Below are positions 46,327 through 55,408 of a DNA stretch of 64,000 nucleotides, piece by piece; position 1 is the first letter of the stretch, and each line of letters starts with the position of its first letter. The notes beneath the pieces were generated by a model, which was not told the DNA's origin, made no database searches, and saw only the letters and a list, made by a program, of their open reading frames with translations. A program made the position numbers and the translations under genes. The DNA lies in assembly GCA_025927475.1 (NCBI GenBank), contig JAICLL010000012.1:1-64000 (forward strand), read 5' to 3'. This stretch comes from Pirellulales bacterium (GTDB lineage Bacteria > Planctomycetota > Planctomycetia > Pirellulales > JAICIG01).

Positions 46327-48851
46327 CTCAGCGCGAAGAACTACACGAAGAATTCGCCGACCGGCTGATTGAGCGGGGTCTGGCCGAAATCGCCGGCAAT
46401 CGCCGCCCGCCCGATCTCACCGCCCGGGTGTTAAGCGCGGTAAATGCGACTCCCCGTGATCGCCGCCGGCAGGCGATGGCTCTTCGTGGGCTAATGCTTG
46501 CGGCGACGGTTGCGCTGATGGTTGCGGTGTGGACGATCGATCAGTCGCGTGAATCAACTGAACAAGTGGCGGCTGTTGATCCACCGCGAGTCGATACGGC
46601 GGTTGTTCGGCCGCCCGTCCCAGCAACGAGCCATGAGCAGCTTGCCGATCTCGTGGACGACTTCAACCGTTTGATGAAGGAAAACCGCTTCGACGAGGCG
46701 GACGTTGTTTATCAGCGCGCCGCGACGATTGCTCCCAATGAGCTTGTTGTGCGGCAGATGAAAAACACCGCGAAACTGGTCGCGCGGACGCGAAATAACT
46801 CGCCGATCCGCGAGCCAGCAGAACAAGGGCAATTCGCGGCGCTTCAAAGCGTGGAGCAATCGACGCTGCCGTTCGACGACCGGAAGCCGTACCAATTCGG
46901 TACGCTTCGTGGACGCTATGGCGAAGGCGATGGTGTCACACTCTTGCGCCACAAGGGCATTATTGACCAGCTTTACCAGAGCGAGCTCTCGCGTATCCCT
47001 ACGCCCGACGAACCGCCAATCCTTTATCCCGACCCCGAAACGTGGCGGCTGCTTGCCGAGCGGCGGAAGAAATACCGGGCGGTTCTAGAAGGGCGCGATT
47101 CGCCGGACCTTGCTGGCCAGGCTGAGAAAACCGCCAATCGCCTCAAACTGCCCGTCTCGCTCAACTATAAGCACTCACCATTGAGCCAAGTGATTTCAGA
47201 TCTAGAAAAGCTCAGCGGCGTTCGCATGGATCTAGATGAAGCCGGCATAGCGGAAATCAGGATCGCAACGGACGCGCCTGTCACCCTCGAATTGGCGCAT
47301 GATGTTTCTCTAAAAAGTGCTTTACGTCTGATCCTTGAGCCGCTTCATCTCAACTTCGTGATTCAGGGCGACGGGCTTAAGATTAGCAACGAGCGTGTCT
47401 GTAACGAGGAGCGTCTCGCGATTCGCCGCGACCGCTACAGCCGGATCATCGAAAACCCGTTTCTCGCCGCGGTCGATAACCCGCTCTCGACCTTCTCGAT
47501 CGACGTCGATACGGCCTCGTATGCCAAAGTCCGTCGCTACTTGCTCGAATCGGGCGAGTTGCCGCCGCCCGACGCGGTGCGCATTGAAGAACTGGTCAAT
47601 TACTTCGACAACGATTATGCCCCACCGGATGGCGATGCGCCGTTCGCGGCCCACGTCGAGGTGACCGCCTGCCCGTGGCAATTAAAGCATCGGCTGGTGC
47701 GGATCGGCATCAAGGGCCGTGAGATGCCTGCCGAGGCCCGGCCGGCCGCCAACCTGGTGTTCCTGCTCGATGTCTCGGGCTCGATGGAGCCGGAAGACAA
47801 GCTGCCCCGCGTCCGCCGCGCCATGCGGATGCTGGTCGAGCAGCTTCGCGAGAACGACCGCGTGGCGATTGTAGTCTACGCGGCCCAGTCGGGCCTGGTG
47901 CTGCCTTCGACCACGGGCTTTGAAAAAGACCGCATTTTTGCCGCGCTCGACAGCCTGCACGCCGGCGGCGGCACCAACGGCGGCGACGGCATTCGCTTGG
48001 CCTACGACATCGCCCAACAGAATTTTCAGAAAGACGGCGTCAACCGCGTCATCCTCTGCACCGATGGCGATTTCAACGTTGGCACGACCAGCAACGCCGA
48101 ACTGGAACGCCTGATTGAAGAACGAGCCAAAAGCGGCGTGTTTCTCACCGTGCTGGGGTTTGGCATGGGCAACCACAACGACGAGCTAATGGAAAAACTG
48201 GCCGACAAGGGCAACGGCAACTATGGCTACGTCGACAGCGAGGCCGAAGCCCGCAAGCTGCTGGTCGAGCAGGCGGGCGGCACGCTGGTGACCATCGCCA
48301 AGGATGTGAAGCTGCAGCTTGAGTTCAATCCGCGGCTGGTCGGCGCTTATCGGCTGATTGGCTACGAAGATCGCCTGCTGGCCGCCGAAGACTTTAATAA
48401 CGACCAGAAAGACGCGGGCGAAATCGGCGCGGGGCACACCGTCACCGCGCTCTACGAGTTGATTCCCGCCGGGCAGCCAGTCGCGGTTCCGCCGGTCGAT
48501 GAATTGAAGTACCAGCGTCCCGCGTCGTTAACCGAAGCGGCCGGCGCCGACGAGCTGCTCACGCTCAAGCTCAAGTACAAGCGGCCCGACGGCAACGAAA
48601 GCCTGGCGCCGATCGTTTGCACCGTGCGTGACGCCGGGCAGCCGTTCGGCGGCGCTTCGGCCGACACGCAGTTCGCCGCGGCGGTTGCGGGTTTTGGCCT
48701 TTTGCTGCGCGATTCGCAATACAAAGGCGATTTGACCTACGATGCGGTGATCGAGATTGCCACGCAGGCAGCGGGACCGGACGCGCACGGACGTCGGGCC
48801 GAGTTCCTTGACTTGGTGCGCAAGGCCCACGAACTCGCCAAGAAGCCGTAG
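46323..48851 (+). CDS. VWA / YfbK-like protein with N-terminal TM and STN-like domain
   Basis: TM LMLAATVALMVAVWTI; STN-like LPVSLNYKHSPLSQVISDLEKLSGV; FSIDVDTASYAKVRRYL; VFLLDVSGSMEPEDKL; ATGA overlap with sigma gene. Confidence 0.92.
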   Translation: MTQREELHEEFADRLIERGLAEIAGNRRPPDLTARVLSAVNATPRDRRRQAMALRGLMLAATVALMVAVWTIDQSRESTEQVAAVDPPRVDTAVVRPPVPATSHEQLADLVDDFNRLMKENRFDEADVVYQRAATIAPNELVVRQMKNTAKLVARTRNNSPIREPAEQGQFAALQSVEQSTLPFDDRKPYQFGTLRGRYGEGDGVTLLRHKGIIDQLYQSELSRIPTPDEPPILYPDPETWRLLAERRKKYRAVLEGRDSPDLAGQAEKTANRLKLPVSLNYKHSPLSQVISDLEKLSGVRMDLDEAGIAEIRIATDAPVTLELAHDVSLKSALRLILEPLHLNFVIQGDGLKISNERVCNEERLAIRRDRYSRIIENPFLAAVDNPLSTFSIDVDTASYAKVRRYLLESGELPPPDAVRIEELVNYFDNDYAPPDGDAPFAAHVEVTACPWQLKHRLVRIGIKGREMPAEARPAANLVFLLDVSGSMEPEDKLPRVRRAMRMLVEQLRENDRVAIVVYAAQSGLVLPSTTGFEKDRIFAALDSLHAGGGTNGGDGIRLAYDIAQQNFQKDGVNRVILCTDGDFNVGTTSNAELERLIEERAKSGVFLTVLGFGMGNHNDELMEKLADKGNGNYGYVDSEAEARKLLVEQAGGTLVTIAKDVKLQLEFNPRLVGAYRLIGYEDRLLAAEDFNNDQKDAGEIGAGHTVTALYELIPAGQPVAVPPVDELKYQRPASLTEAAGADELLTLKLKYKRPDGNESLAPIVCTVRDAGQPFGGASADTQFAAAVAGFGLLLRDSQYKGDLTYDAVIEIATQAAGPDAHGRRAEFLDLVRKAHELAKKP

Positions 48852-48928
48852 GGCGGATTCTCGTTCTAATTGGATGCGTTAGGGTGCCACCATCAACTCG
48901 CGCGAGATGGAGCGCTATGCTTCGCCAT

Positions 48929-50209
48929 TCACCCGCTTTTGATCCGTTCTTTGCCCACCAGCGGTCGCAGCGCGGGCGGCACCATGACCGAACCATCCGC
49001 TTGTTGATAATTCTCTAAGATGGCGATCAACGCCCGGCTGATGGCGATGGCCGTGCCATTGAGCGTGTGGGCGAACGTCGTCCCCTTTTCGCCTTTGCGG
49101 CGGAAGCGAATGCCCAACCGCCGGGCCTGGTAATCGGTGCAGTTCGAGGTGCTGGTCACTTCGCCATATTCGCCCCGCTCACCGCGGCCGGGCATCCAGG
49201 CTTCCAGATCGAATTTGCGATAGGCCGGTCCGCCCAAGTCGCCCGTGGCCGTGTCGATCACGCGATAGGCGATGCCCAGCCCGTCGAACAGCCGGCATTC
49301 CAACTCGCAAAAATAATCGAGCATGGCGTCGCTCGCTTCCGGCGCGGTGAAAGCGAACATCTCGACCTTGGTGAACTGATGCACGCGGTATAGCCCGCGG
49401 GTCGCCCGGCCATGCGCTCCCGCCTCGGTGCGATAGCAATGGCTGATGCCGCAGACTTTGATCGGCAATTGCTCGGCTTCCAAAATGGTGTCGGCCAGCA
49501 ACCCGCCCAGCGTGATCTCGGCGGTGGCCACCAGACTCAGATCGCTGTCGGCGATGCTATAGATCTGCGTTTCGGGGCCGCGCGGAATGTAGCCGGTGCC
49601 CTGCAGAATTTCGTTGCGGGCCAGGTCGGGCGTGATGGTGGGCGTAAACCCCTCGGCCATCAGCAGGTCGATCGCATAGCGCTGCAACGCCAGCTCCAGC
49701 AGCACGGCGTCGTTCTTCAAAAAGTAAAAGCCGTGCCCGGCCACCTTGGCGCCCCCCTCGAAATCGAACAGCCCCAGCCGTTCGCCCAGCTCGACATGAT
49801 CGAGCGGGCGGAAATCGAACGTGGGCACGGGCGTCTGGCCGCGGCGGATTTCGGCGCTGGCGTCTTCGCCCCCCACCGGCGCCTCGGGGTGCGACAGATT
49901 GGGAATGGTCCGCAGAATCGTATCGACCTCGCCCAAGAGCTTGTCGAGCTCGCCCTGGGCGGCGGCGGTTTGCTCGCGCAACTGCCGCCCTTCGTTTTTG
50001 CGGGCCTCGCGCTCGGCGGCGTCTTTGGCCTTGCCGATCGATTTCGAGACTTCATTGGCGCGGCGATTCAGTTCGTCGACCTCAAGCTGCCGGTCGCGGC
50101 GCTGAGCGTCGAGCGCCAGCAGCCGATCGATATCGGCCCGCGAGCCGCGCCGCGCGCAGTTCTGCTTTACCAGGTCGGCGTTGTCGATGACGAATTTGCG
50201 GTCGAGCAT
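48929..50209 (-). CDS. serS: Serine--tRNA ligase
   Basis: MLDRKFVIDNADLVKQNCARRG..; class II motifs. Confidence 0.97.
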   Translation of the reverse strand: MLDRKFVIDNADLVKQNCARRGSRADIDRLLALDAQRRDRQLEVDELNRRANEVSKSIGKAKDAAEREARKNEGRQLREQTAAAQGELDKLLGEVDTILRTIPNLSHPEAPVGGEDASAEIRRGQTPVPTFDFRPLDHVELGERLGLFDFEGGAKVAGHGFYFLKNDAVLLELALQRYAIDLLMAEGFTPTITPDLARNEILQGTGYIPRGPETQIYSIADSDLSLVATAEITLGGLLADTILEAEQLPIKVCGISHCYRTEAGAHGRATRGLYRVHQFTKVEMFAFTAPEASDAMLDYFCELECRLFDGLGIAYRVIDTATGDLGGPAYRKFDLEAWMPGRGERGEYGEVTSTSNCTDYQARRLGIRFRRKGEKGTTFAHTLNGTAIAISRALIAILENYQQADGSVMVPPALRPLVGKERIKSG

Positions 50210-50214
50210 GGGGC

Positions 50215-50280
50215 AGGGGTCGGGAGTCGGGATTCAGGGGTCAGGGTGGGGGCTGGGGACTAGGAGCTGGGGACTAGGGG
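50215..50280. repeat. G-rich heptamer tandem array
   Basis: AGGGGTC GGGAGTC GGGATTC AGGGGTC AGGGTGG GGGCTGG GGACTAG GAGCTGG GGACTAG .. Confidence 0.85.
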
Positions 50281-50316
50281 GTCGACCAAGAATCCCCAGT
50301 CCCTGGGCCCCAATCG

Positions 50317-51681
50317 CTAGCCCCTGTTGATCTCTTCCCACAGATGCGCACTTGCTTTGATGCCCCGATGATAATCGGCCAGGCAAAACTTTTCGTTGGG
50401 GCTGTGGGTGTTGTCGTCGTTCAGGCCCCAGCCCAAGAGCAAGGTATCGACTCCCAATTGCTGGCGGAAGGTCGAAACGACCGGAATCGAACCGCCCTCG
50501 CGAATGTACACCGGCGCGCGGCCAAAGCCCCGCTCGATGGCCCGCGCGGCGGCCTTTACATAGGGGCTGTCGAGCGGCACCACCACGCCAGGCGCGCCGT
50601 GATAGGCCAGCAGTTCCATGCTGACGCCCAGCGGCAACAGCCGCTTGAGCATGGCCTCCAGCGCCGCGTGAATTTTTTTCGGGTCCTGTCGCGGCACCAG
50701 GCGGAAGCTGAACTTGGCGCCAGCCCGAGCGGGCAAAACCGTCTTCGAGCCTTCGCCTTGATAGCCGCTCCACAGGCCGTTGATATCGAACGTGGGCCGC
50801 GCCCAGCGTCGTTCAAGCGTGCTAAAGCCCGTCTCGCCGGCCGCGGCGGCAATGCCCAACTCGCCGCAGAATTCGTTTTCGTTGAAAGCCAGCTTGGCAA
50901 ACTGCCGGCGTTCGGCGTCGGTCAGCGGCTCGACGTCGTCGTAGAAGCCGGGCACCTGAATCTGCCCGCGGCTGTTGATCAGGGCCGCCAGCATCTGCGT
51001 CAGGGCATTGGCCGGGTTCATCACGCCGCCGCCAAACGTGCCCGAGTGCAAGTCTTGCTTCGGCCCGGTCAGCCGCAGCTCAAAATAGGCGATGCCGCGC
51101 AGCCCGTAGGTAATGGCCGGTTGCTCGGGGGCAAATTGGCTAGTGTCGCTAATCACCACCACGTCGCAGGCCAGCCGCTGGCGGTTGGCCGCGATGAACT
51201 GCTCCAGGTTTTCGCTGCCGACTTCTTCCTCGCCTTCGATCAGAAACTTGAGATTGATGGGCAGGCGGCCGGCGGTTTGCATCCAGGCCTGGGCGCTTTT
51301 CACGTGTGTGAGCATCTGGCCCTTGTCGTCGGTGGCGCCGCGAGCGTAGAGATTGCCATCGCGGCGGGTCGGCTCAAAGGGAGGCGAAATCCATTCGTCG
51401 AGCGGATCGGGCGGTTGCACGTCGTAATGGCCATAGACCAAGGCCGTTGGCGCGCCCGGCGCGCCGAGCCATTCGGCATAGACGATCGGGTGGCCCGGCG
51501 TCTCGCACAGTTCCACCGGCATCTTCAGCCCGCGGAATTGCTCGACCAGCCAATCGGCCGCCCGGCGCACGTCGGCCCGGTGCCGGCTGTCGGCGCTCAC
51601 GCTGGCGATGCGCAGCAATTGGCACAGATCGTCCTCGAAATCGGCGGCGTGTTGTGCCAGGTAATCGTCGATCGTTGGCAT
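50317..51681 (-). CDS. M20 family dipeptidase
   Basis: VYGHYDVQPPDPLDEWISPPFEPTRRDGNLYARGATDDKGQ..IEGEEEVGSENL. Confidence 0.95.
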   Translation of the reverse strand: MPTIDDYLAQHAADFEDDLCQLLRIASVSADSRHRADVRRAADWLVEQFRGLKMPVELCETPGHPIVYAEWLGAPGAPTALVYGHYDVQPPDPLDEWISPPFEPTRRDGNLYARGATDDKGQMLTHVKSAQAWMQTAGRLPINLKFLIEGEEEVGSENLEQFIAANRQRLACDVVVISDTSQFAPEQPAITYGLRGIAYFELRLTGPKQDLHSGTFGGGVMNPANALTQMLAALINSRGQIQVPGFYDDVEPLTDAERRQFAKLAFNENEFCGELGIAAAAGETGFSTLERRWARPTFDINGLWSGYQGEGSKTVLPARAGAKFSFRLVPRQDPKKIHAALEAMLKRLLPLGVSMELLAYHGAPGVVVPLDSPYVKAAARAIERGFGRAPVYIREGGSIPVVSTFRQQLGVDTLLLGWGLNDDNTHSPNEKFCLADYHRGIKASAHLWEEINRG

Positions 51682-51765
51682 GACGGAAGTCGGAATCAGG
51701 TCGCGATTTTGGTGGGATGTCTGATCGGTTATGACTTTCACGCTCGGGAACCGTACGCGTTAGAC

Positions 51766-51870
51766 CGTAGGGTGGACCGAGCGCAGCGAGTTTCACCGCC
51801 TCAAGCGGCACGACGCGAAAGGTAGCCTTGCGGCCGATGGTGGGACTCGCTGCGCTCGGCCCACCCTACG
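51766..51870. repeat. Family B inverted pair
   Basis: CGTAGGGTGGACCGAGCGCAGCGAGTTTCACC (51766-51797) and GGTGGGACTCGCTGCGCTCGGCCCACCCTACG (51839-51870), 29 of 32 complementary. Confidence 0.9.
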
Positions 51871-51944
51871 ACTGCTTCGTCTCCATTTCGCGCGGTGGCG
51901 GCCATTTACTATAATGACCGGCAGCCCAACCGACTAGGATTGCC

Positions 51945-52295
51945 ATGTCGAACGCCGCCGCCGAAGTATTGGAACCCGCGCCCGCCCCGGAAACGACCAC
52001 CGAGCGCCGCCGCAAGCCCAAGCGCCAGCCGCGCTACCACGTGGTCCTCTGGAACGACGACTTCCACACCTATACCTACGTGGTGCGGATGATGCAAGAG
52101 CTGTTCGCCCACCCGACCGAAAAGGGTTTTCAGATTGCCCGGCAGGTAGACACGCAAGGTCGATCGATCGTGTTGACGACCACCCGCGAGCACGCCGAGC
52201 TGAAGCGCGACCAGATCCACGCCTACGGCAAAGACACCGAGATTGCCGGCTGCCAGGGGTCGATGTGGTCGACGATCGAGGCGGAAGAGCAGTAG
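51945..52295 (+). CDS. clpS: ATP-dependent Clp protease adaptor ClpS
   Basis: RYHVVLWNDDFHTYTYVVRMMQELFAHPTEKGFQIARQVDTQGRSIVLTTTREHAELKRDQI. Confidence 0.96.
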   Translation: MSNAAAEVLEPAPAPETTTERRRKPKRQPRYHVVLWNDDFHTYTYVVRMMQELFAHPTEKGFQIARQVDTQGRSIVLTTTREHAELKRDQIHAYGKDTEIAGCQGSMWSTIEAEEQ

Positions 52296-52380
52296 GCGGG
52301 CTGAAGTCCGCGAGTCTTTCGACCGATTTTGACAATCAAACTCGGTTGTTGCGGTTAGTGTTTTCCGACAATTTGCCGTC

Positions 52381-52456
52381 GGTGGCTGGGACAGAGGCTT
52401 GCCGATGCCCCGGCTTGTACCGACCGGGGCATCGCCTAGGCTCTGCCCCAGCCACC
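52381..52456. repeat. Family A full-length inverted repeat
   Basis: 33-bp arms, 29 of 33 complementary, loop CTTGTACCGA. Confidence 0.9.
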
Positions 52457-52492
52457 GCGCATTGACGAACTTGTACTTCAAAACCCATTGAA

Positions 52493-52543
52493 TGGGCCGA
52501 GCACAGCGAGCCAAGAACGGTGGGACTCGCTGCGCTCGGCCCA
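52493..52543. repeat. Family B inverted repeat
   Basis: TGGGCCGAGCACAGCGAG / CTCGCTGCGCTCGGCCCA, one mismatch. Confidence 0.88.
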
Positions 52544-52577
52544 CCCTATCCCTGAAACGCGCGGTTAGTCAACAGCC

Positions 52578-52613
52578 CTGTTGCCGTGTGTCTGCCTTCG
52601 CCTCCGGCAACAG
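52578..52613. repeat. Hairpin CTGTTGCCG-(18)-CGGCAACAG
   Basis: Perfect 9-bp arms. Confidence 0.8.
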
Positions 52614-52638
52614 AGAAGAGGGGAAGGGGGTTGGGGGT

Positions 52639-52680
52639 CTGGGGGAAGGGAACTTGGGGCCTGATGGCCCCTTCCCCCAG
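52639..52680. repeat. Compound hairpin CTGGGGGAAGGG..CCCTTCCCCCAG with inner GGGGCC-TGAT-GGCCCC
   Basis: Perfect 12-bp outer arms; preceded by G-quadruplex-like G tracts from 52620. Confidence 0.85.
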
Positions 52681-52689
52681 CCCGCGAGT

Positions 52690-52800
52690 CGATTTACGGT
52701 TGTCGAACTGCTCGGAGTGGTCGCCGCCATGAACGGTGTTCTACCAACTATCCTCTTCGTGCTCGCGCCGCTCGCAGACGAGCTGCGGTCAGCGCGGCAC
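52690..52800 (+). pseudogene. Decayed prepilin-type N-terminus (DUF1559-like fragment)
   Basis: RFTVVELLGVVAAMNGVLPTILFVLAPLADELRSARH compared with [33 protein letters not shown] at 22702. Confidence 0.45.
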
Positions 52801-52816
52801 AACATGGGTGTGCGGC

Positions 52817-52871
52817 GGTCGAAGTGCCTAATTACGGCAGGGCCTGGCCTGGCGAAAACGCCAGGTCGACC
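52817..52871. repeat. Three-way-junction-like structure
   Basis: GGTCGA [TGCC-taattac-GGCA] .. [CCTGGCG-aaaa-CGCCAGG] TCGACC. Confidence 0.65.
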
Positions 52872-52927
52872 ATAGGGTGGGGAGGCTACTTCGAGCGCAC
52901 CGAGAGACAGTTCGCCGGCTGAAGCCC

Positions 52928-54016
52928 CTAGCGTCGAGTGCTGTTAGAGCCCTTGACGTTCGTTGGGCGAGCGGCGGTGTTTGCACAATACGGTTCTCCT
53001 TTCTTCCAGACGATATAGACTAATTCGCACAGTTCGCGGGCTACTGCCACCTTCGCCGGCCGTTTGTTGATCTGATCGCCGTGAGTCAAGCGGCGGTACA
53101 GACGATGGAGGCGATCCGGACAGTTCTTACAGTTAAGAAGAATGCCGGCAGCTTCGATGAAAGCCCAGCGGAGCGTGTGGTTGCAGGCATGGCCAATGTG
53201 CCGTTTTCCGCGGCGGTCGGCTGAATCATTCGCCAAAGGCGCCAGTCCCGCATAGCTCGCCAAACATTTGGCATTAGGGAAGCGTTCCACGAGTTCGCCA
53301 ATCTCCGCGCGGATCACATGAGCCAAGACCTGCCCGATGCCGGGGATGGTTTCCAACAAGCGGGTGGTTTCATCCTCCTTCAAGTGTGCTTGCATCCAGG
53401 TCTCGATCTCGGCCAGATGCTCATTGAGCAGATCAATTTGAGCTAGCCAACCCTCAAGCACTGCACGACACGCCTCCGGCAACGTAAGCTCATCAAGGAA
53501 TTTTCGTCCTCCTTTTCCGAACAAGTCGCTAAACGTGTGCAATATGCCTAGGCGGTGCAGGATCGCTTGGACGCGGTTCTTGATGCCAGTTCGTACCTGC
53601 ACCATCGCTTGGCGGTAACGTAGTCGTTCACGGAGCTGCCGTACTTCAGGCGTCGCCAGATAACATTCGGGAAAGATGCCGCGGAGCCAGAAACGGCCCA
53701 GGCGATCGGCATCGATTCGATCGGCTTTGGCTTCGTTCTTGGCTAAGACTCTGATTGCTGGTGGGTGGCCGAGGTGCGGCTCGAGCTCCAAGGCCTGGAG
53801 CAAGTCCGCGATCCAGGGCCAGCCATAGGATCCTTCCATCGCGACGGGAGTGCCCGCCGGAAGTTTCCGCAACTTAGCCTCCATTGCCGCGCGATTGTCA
53901 TGCTCAAGCCGCATGCGTTCACTCACACGAATCTCGCCTTGCTCATTCTGCTGGACTATACTCACTCTGCTGAATTTACGATGAATGTCCCAGCCAATTG
54001 CCATCCGCACGCTCAT
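52928..54016 (-). mobile_element. IS110 family transposase (DEDD plus Transposase_20)
   Basis: AIGWDIHRKFSRVSIVQ.., EGSYGWPW, NEAKADRIDADRL, LLETIPGIGQVLAHVIRAEIGELVERFPNAKCLASYAGLAP; element ends not resolved. Confidence 0.93.
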
Positions 54017-54018
54017 AG

Positions 54019-54115
54019 CTACCTCCGTCGAGTTTAGTGGGGCGTTGAACAACCCCAAGCCTAAGCTCGGCGAGGTAGCGTTTCATCCCATTACGGCGAA
54101 CGGAAATTGGTTCGC
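54019..54115 (-). ncRNA. Candidate IS110 bridge RNA / structured left end
   Basis: 60-nt hairpin 54019-54078 plus GCGAAC-(8)-GTTCGC at 54096-54115, directly upstream of the transposase start. Confidence 0.35.
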
Positions 54116-54130
54116 TTAAGCAATAATTAG

Positions 54131-55408
54131 ATGACAAGCTCAAGAAACTCCTTTCGCACGGTCACGCTCGGTTGCAAAGTCAACCAGTACGAGACGCAGT
54201 ACGTGCGCGAGGGGCTGCAGAGCGTCGGCTATCGCGAGGCGGCGCCGCAGGAACCCGCCGCGCTGTGCGTGGTCAACACTTGCACCGTCACTGCCGAGGG
54301 CGACGCCAAAAGCCGTCAGACCATCCGGCAGCTTGCCGCCCGAAACCCCGGCGCGCGGATCGTCGTCATGGGGTGCTATGCCACGCGGGCGCCGGACGAG
54401 GTGGCGGCCCTGCCCGGCGTGGCAGAAATCGTCACCGACAAACGCGAGCTGCCCGACCTGTTGGGGCGGTTTGGCGTGGTCGATATTCCCACCGGCATTT
54501 CGCGGTTCGATGGCCGCAAACGGGCCTATGTCAAGGTGCAAGACGGCTGCCTGCTGCAATGCAGCTTTTGCATCATTCCCAAGGTGCGCCCCCACCTGCT
54601 CAGCCGCCCGCCGCGGCAGATTGTCGAGGAAGTGCGCCGCTTGGTCGAGCACGGGCATCGCGAGATCATTCTGACCGGCATTCACCTGGGCCACTACGGC
54701 GTCGATTTCAACCGCGGCCGGCCAAAGCACGACTGGGTGCGGCTGTCGCACTTGGTGGATCGGCTGGCTCGGTTGGAGGGCGACTTTCGCATTCGGCTGT
54801 CGAGCATTGAAGCGACTGAAGTGACCCGCGAGCTGATTGCGGTGATGGCCGAACACGCGCCGCGCGTCTGCCCGCATTTGCACATATCGCTGCAGAGCGG
54901 TTCGGACAGTGTCTTGCGGCGGATGCGTCGTCGCTGGGGCAGCCGGCGGTTTGTCGATCGTTGTCTGTTGGCGCGCGAAACGCTCGACCAGCCGGCGCTG
55001 ACCACGGATGTGATCGTGGGATTTCCCGGCGAGACCGAGGCCGATTTTGACGATACGCTGCGCGTGGTCGAAGAGGTGGGTTTTTCGAAGTCGCACATTT
55101 TTCCGTTCAGTCCGCGGCGGACCACGGCGGCGGCCGAGATGCCCGACCAGGTGCCGCCGCAGGTCAAGCAATCGCGCATCGAGCGTTTACAGGCGCTCCA
55201 GCGGCGGCTAGCCTTTCGTTATCAGCAGAGTCTGCTGGGCCGGCAGTTGCAGGTGATGGTCGAATCGCCGGTGGCCGACCGGCCCGGCTATGCCTATGGC
55301 ACGGCCTGCCGCTACGTTCACGTCGAACTGCCCGCCGGCGCCGAAAGTTATGGACGATTCGCTCAGGTAACGCCTGTATCGATTCGCTCGGAAAGGTTAC
55401 AAGCCTAA
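54131..55408 (+). CDS. mtaB: tRNA (N6-L-threonylcarbamoyladenosine(37)-C2)-methylthiotransferase MtaB
   Basis: TLGCKVNQYETQ, radical SAM CSFCIIPKVRPHLLSRPP, TDVIVGFPGETEADF. Confidence 0.93.
   Translation: MTSSRNSFRTVTLGCKVNQYETQYVREGLQSVGYREAAPQEPAALCVVNTCTVTAEGDAKSRQTIRQLAARNPGARIVVMGCYATRAPDEVAALPGVAEIVTDKRELPDLLGRFGVVDIPTGISRFDGRKRAYVKVQDGCLLQCSFCIIPKVRPHLLSRPPRQIVEEVRRLVEHGHREIILTGIHLGHYGVDFNRGRPKHDWVRLSHLVDRLARLEGDFRIRLSSIEATEVTRELIAVMAEHAPRVCPHLHISLQSGSDSVLRRMRRRWGSRRFVDRCLLARETLDQPALTTDVIVGFPGETEADFDDTLRVVEEVGFSKSHIFPFSPRRTTAAAEMPDQVPPQVKQSRIERLQALQRRLAFRYQQSLLGRQLQVMVESPVADRPGYAYGTACRYVHVELPAGAESYGRFAQVTPVSIRSERLQA

Noticed and set aside
50344-51825. 493-aa plus-strand ORF
   Set aside because: Antisense to the M20 dipeptidase
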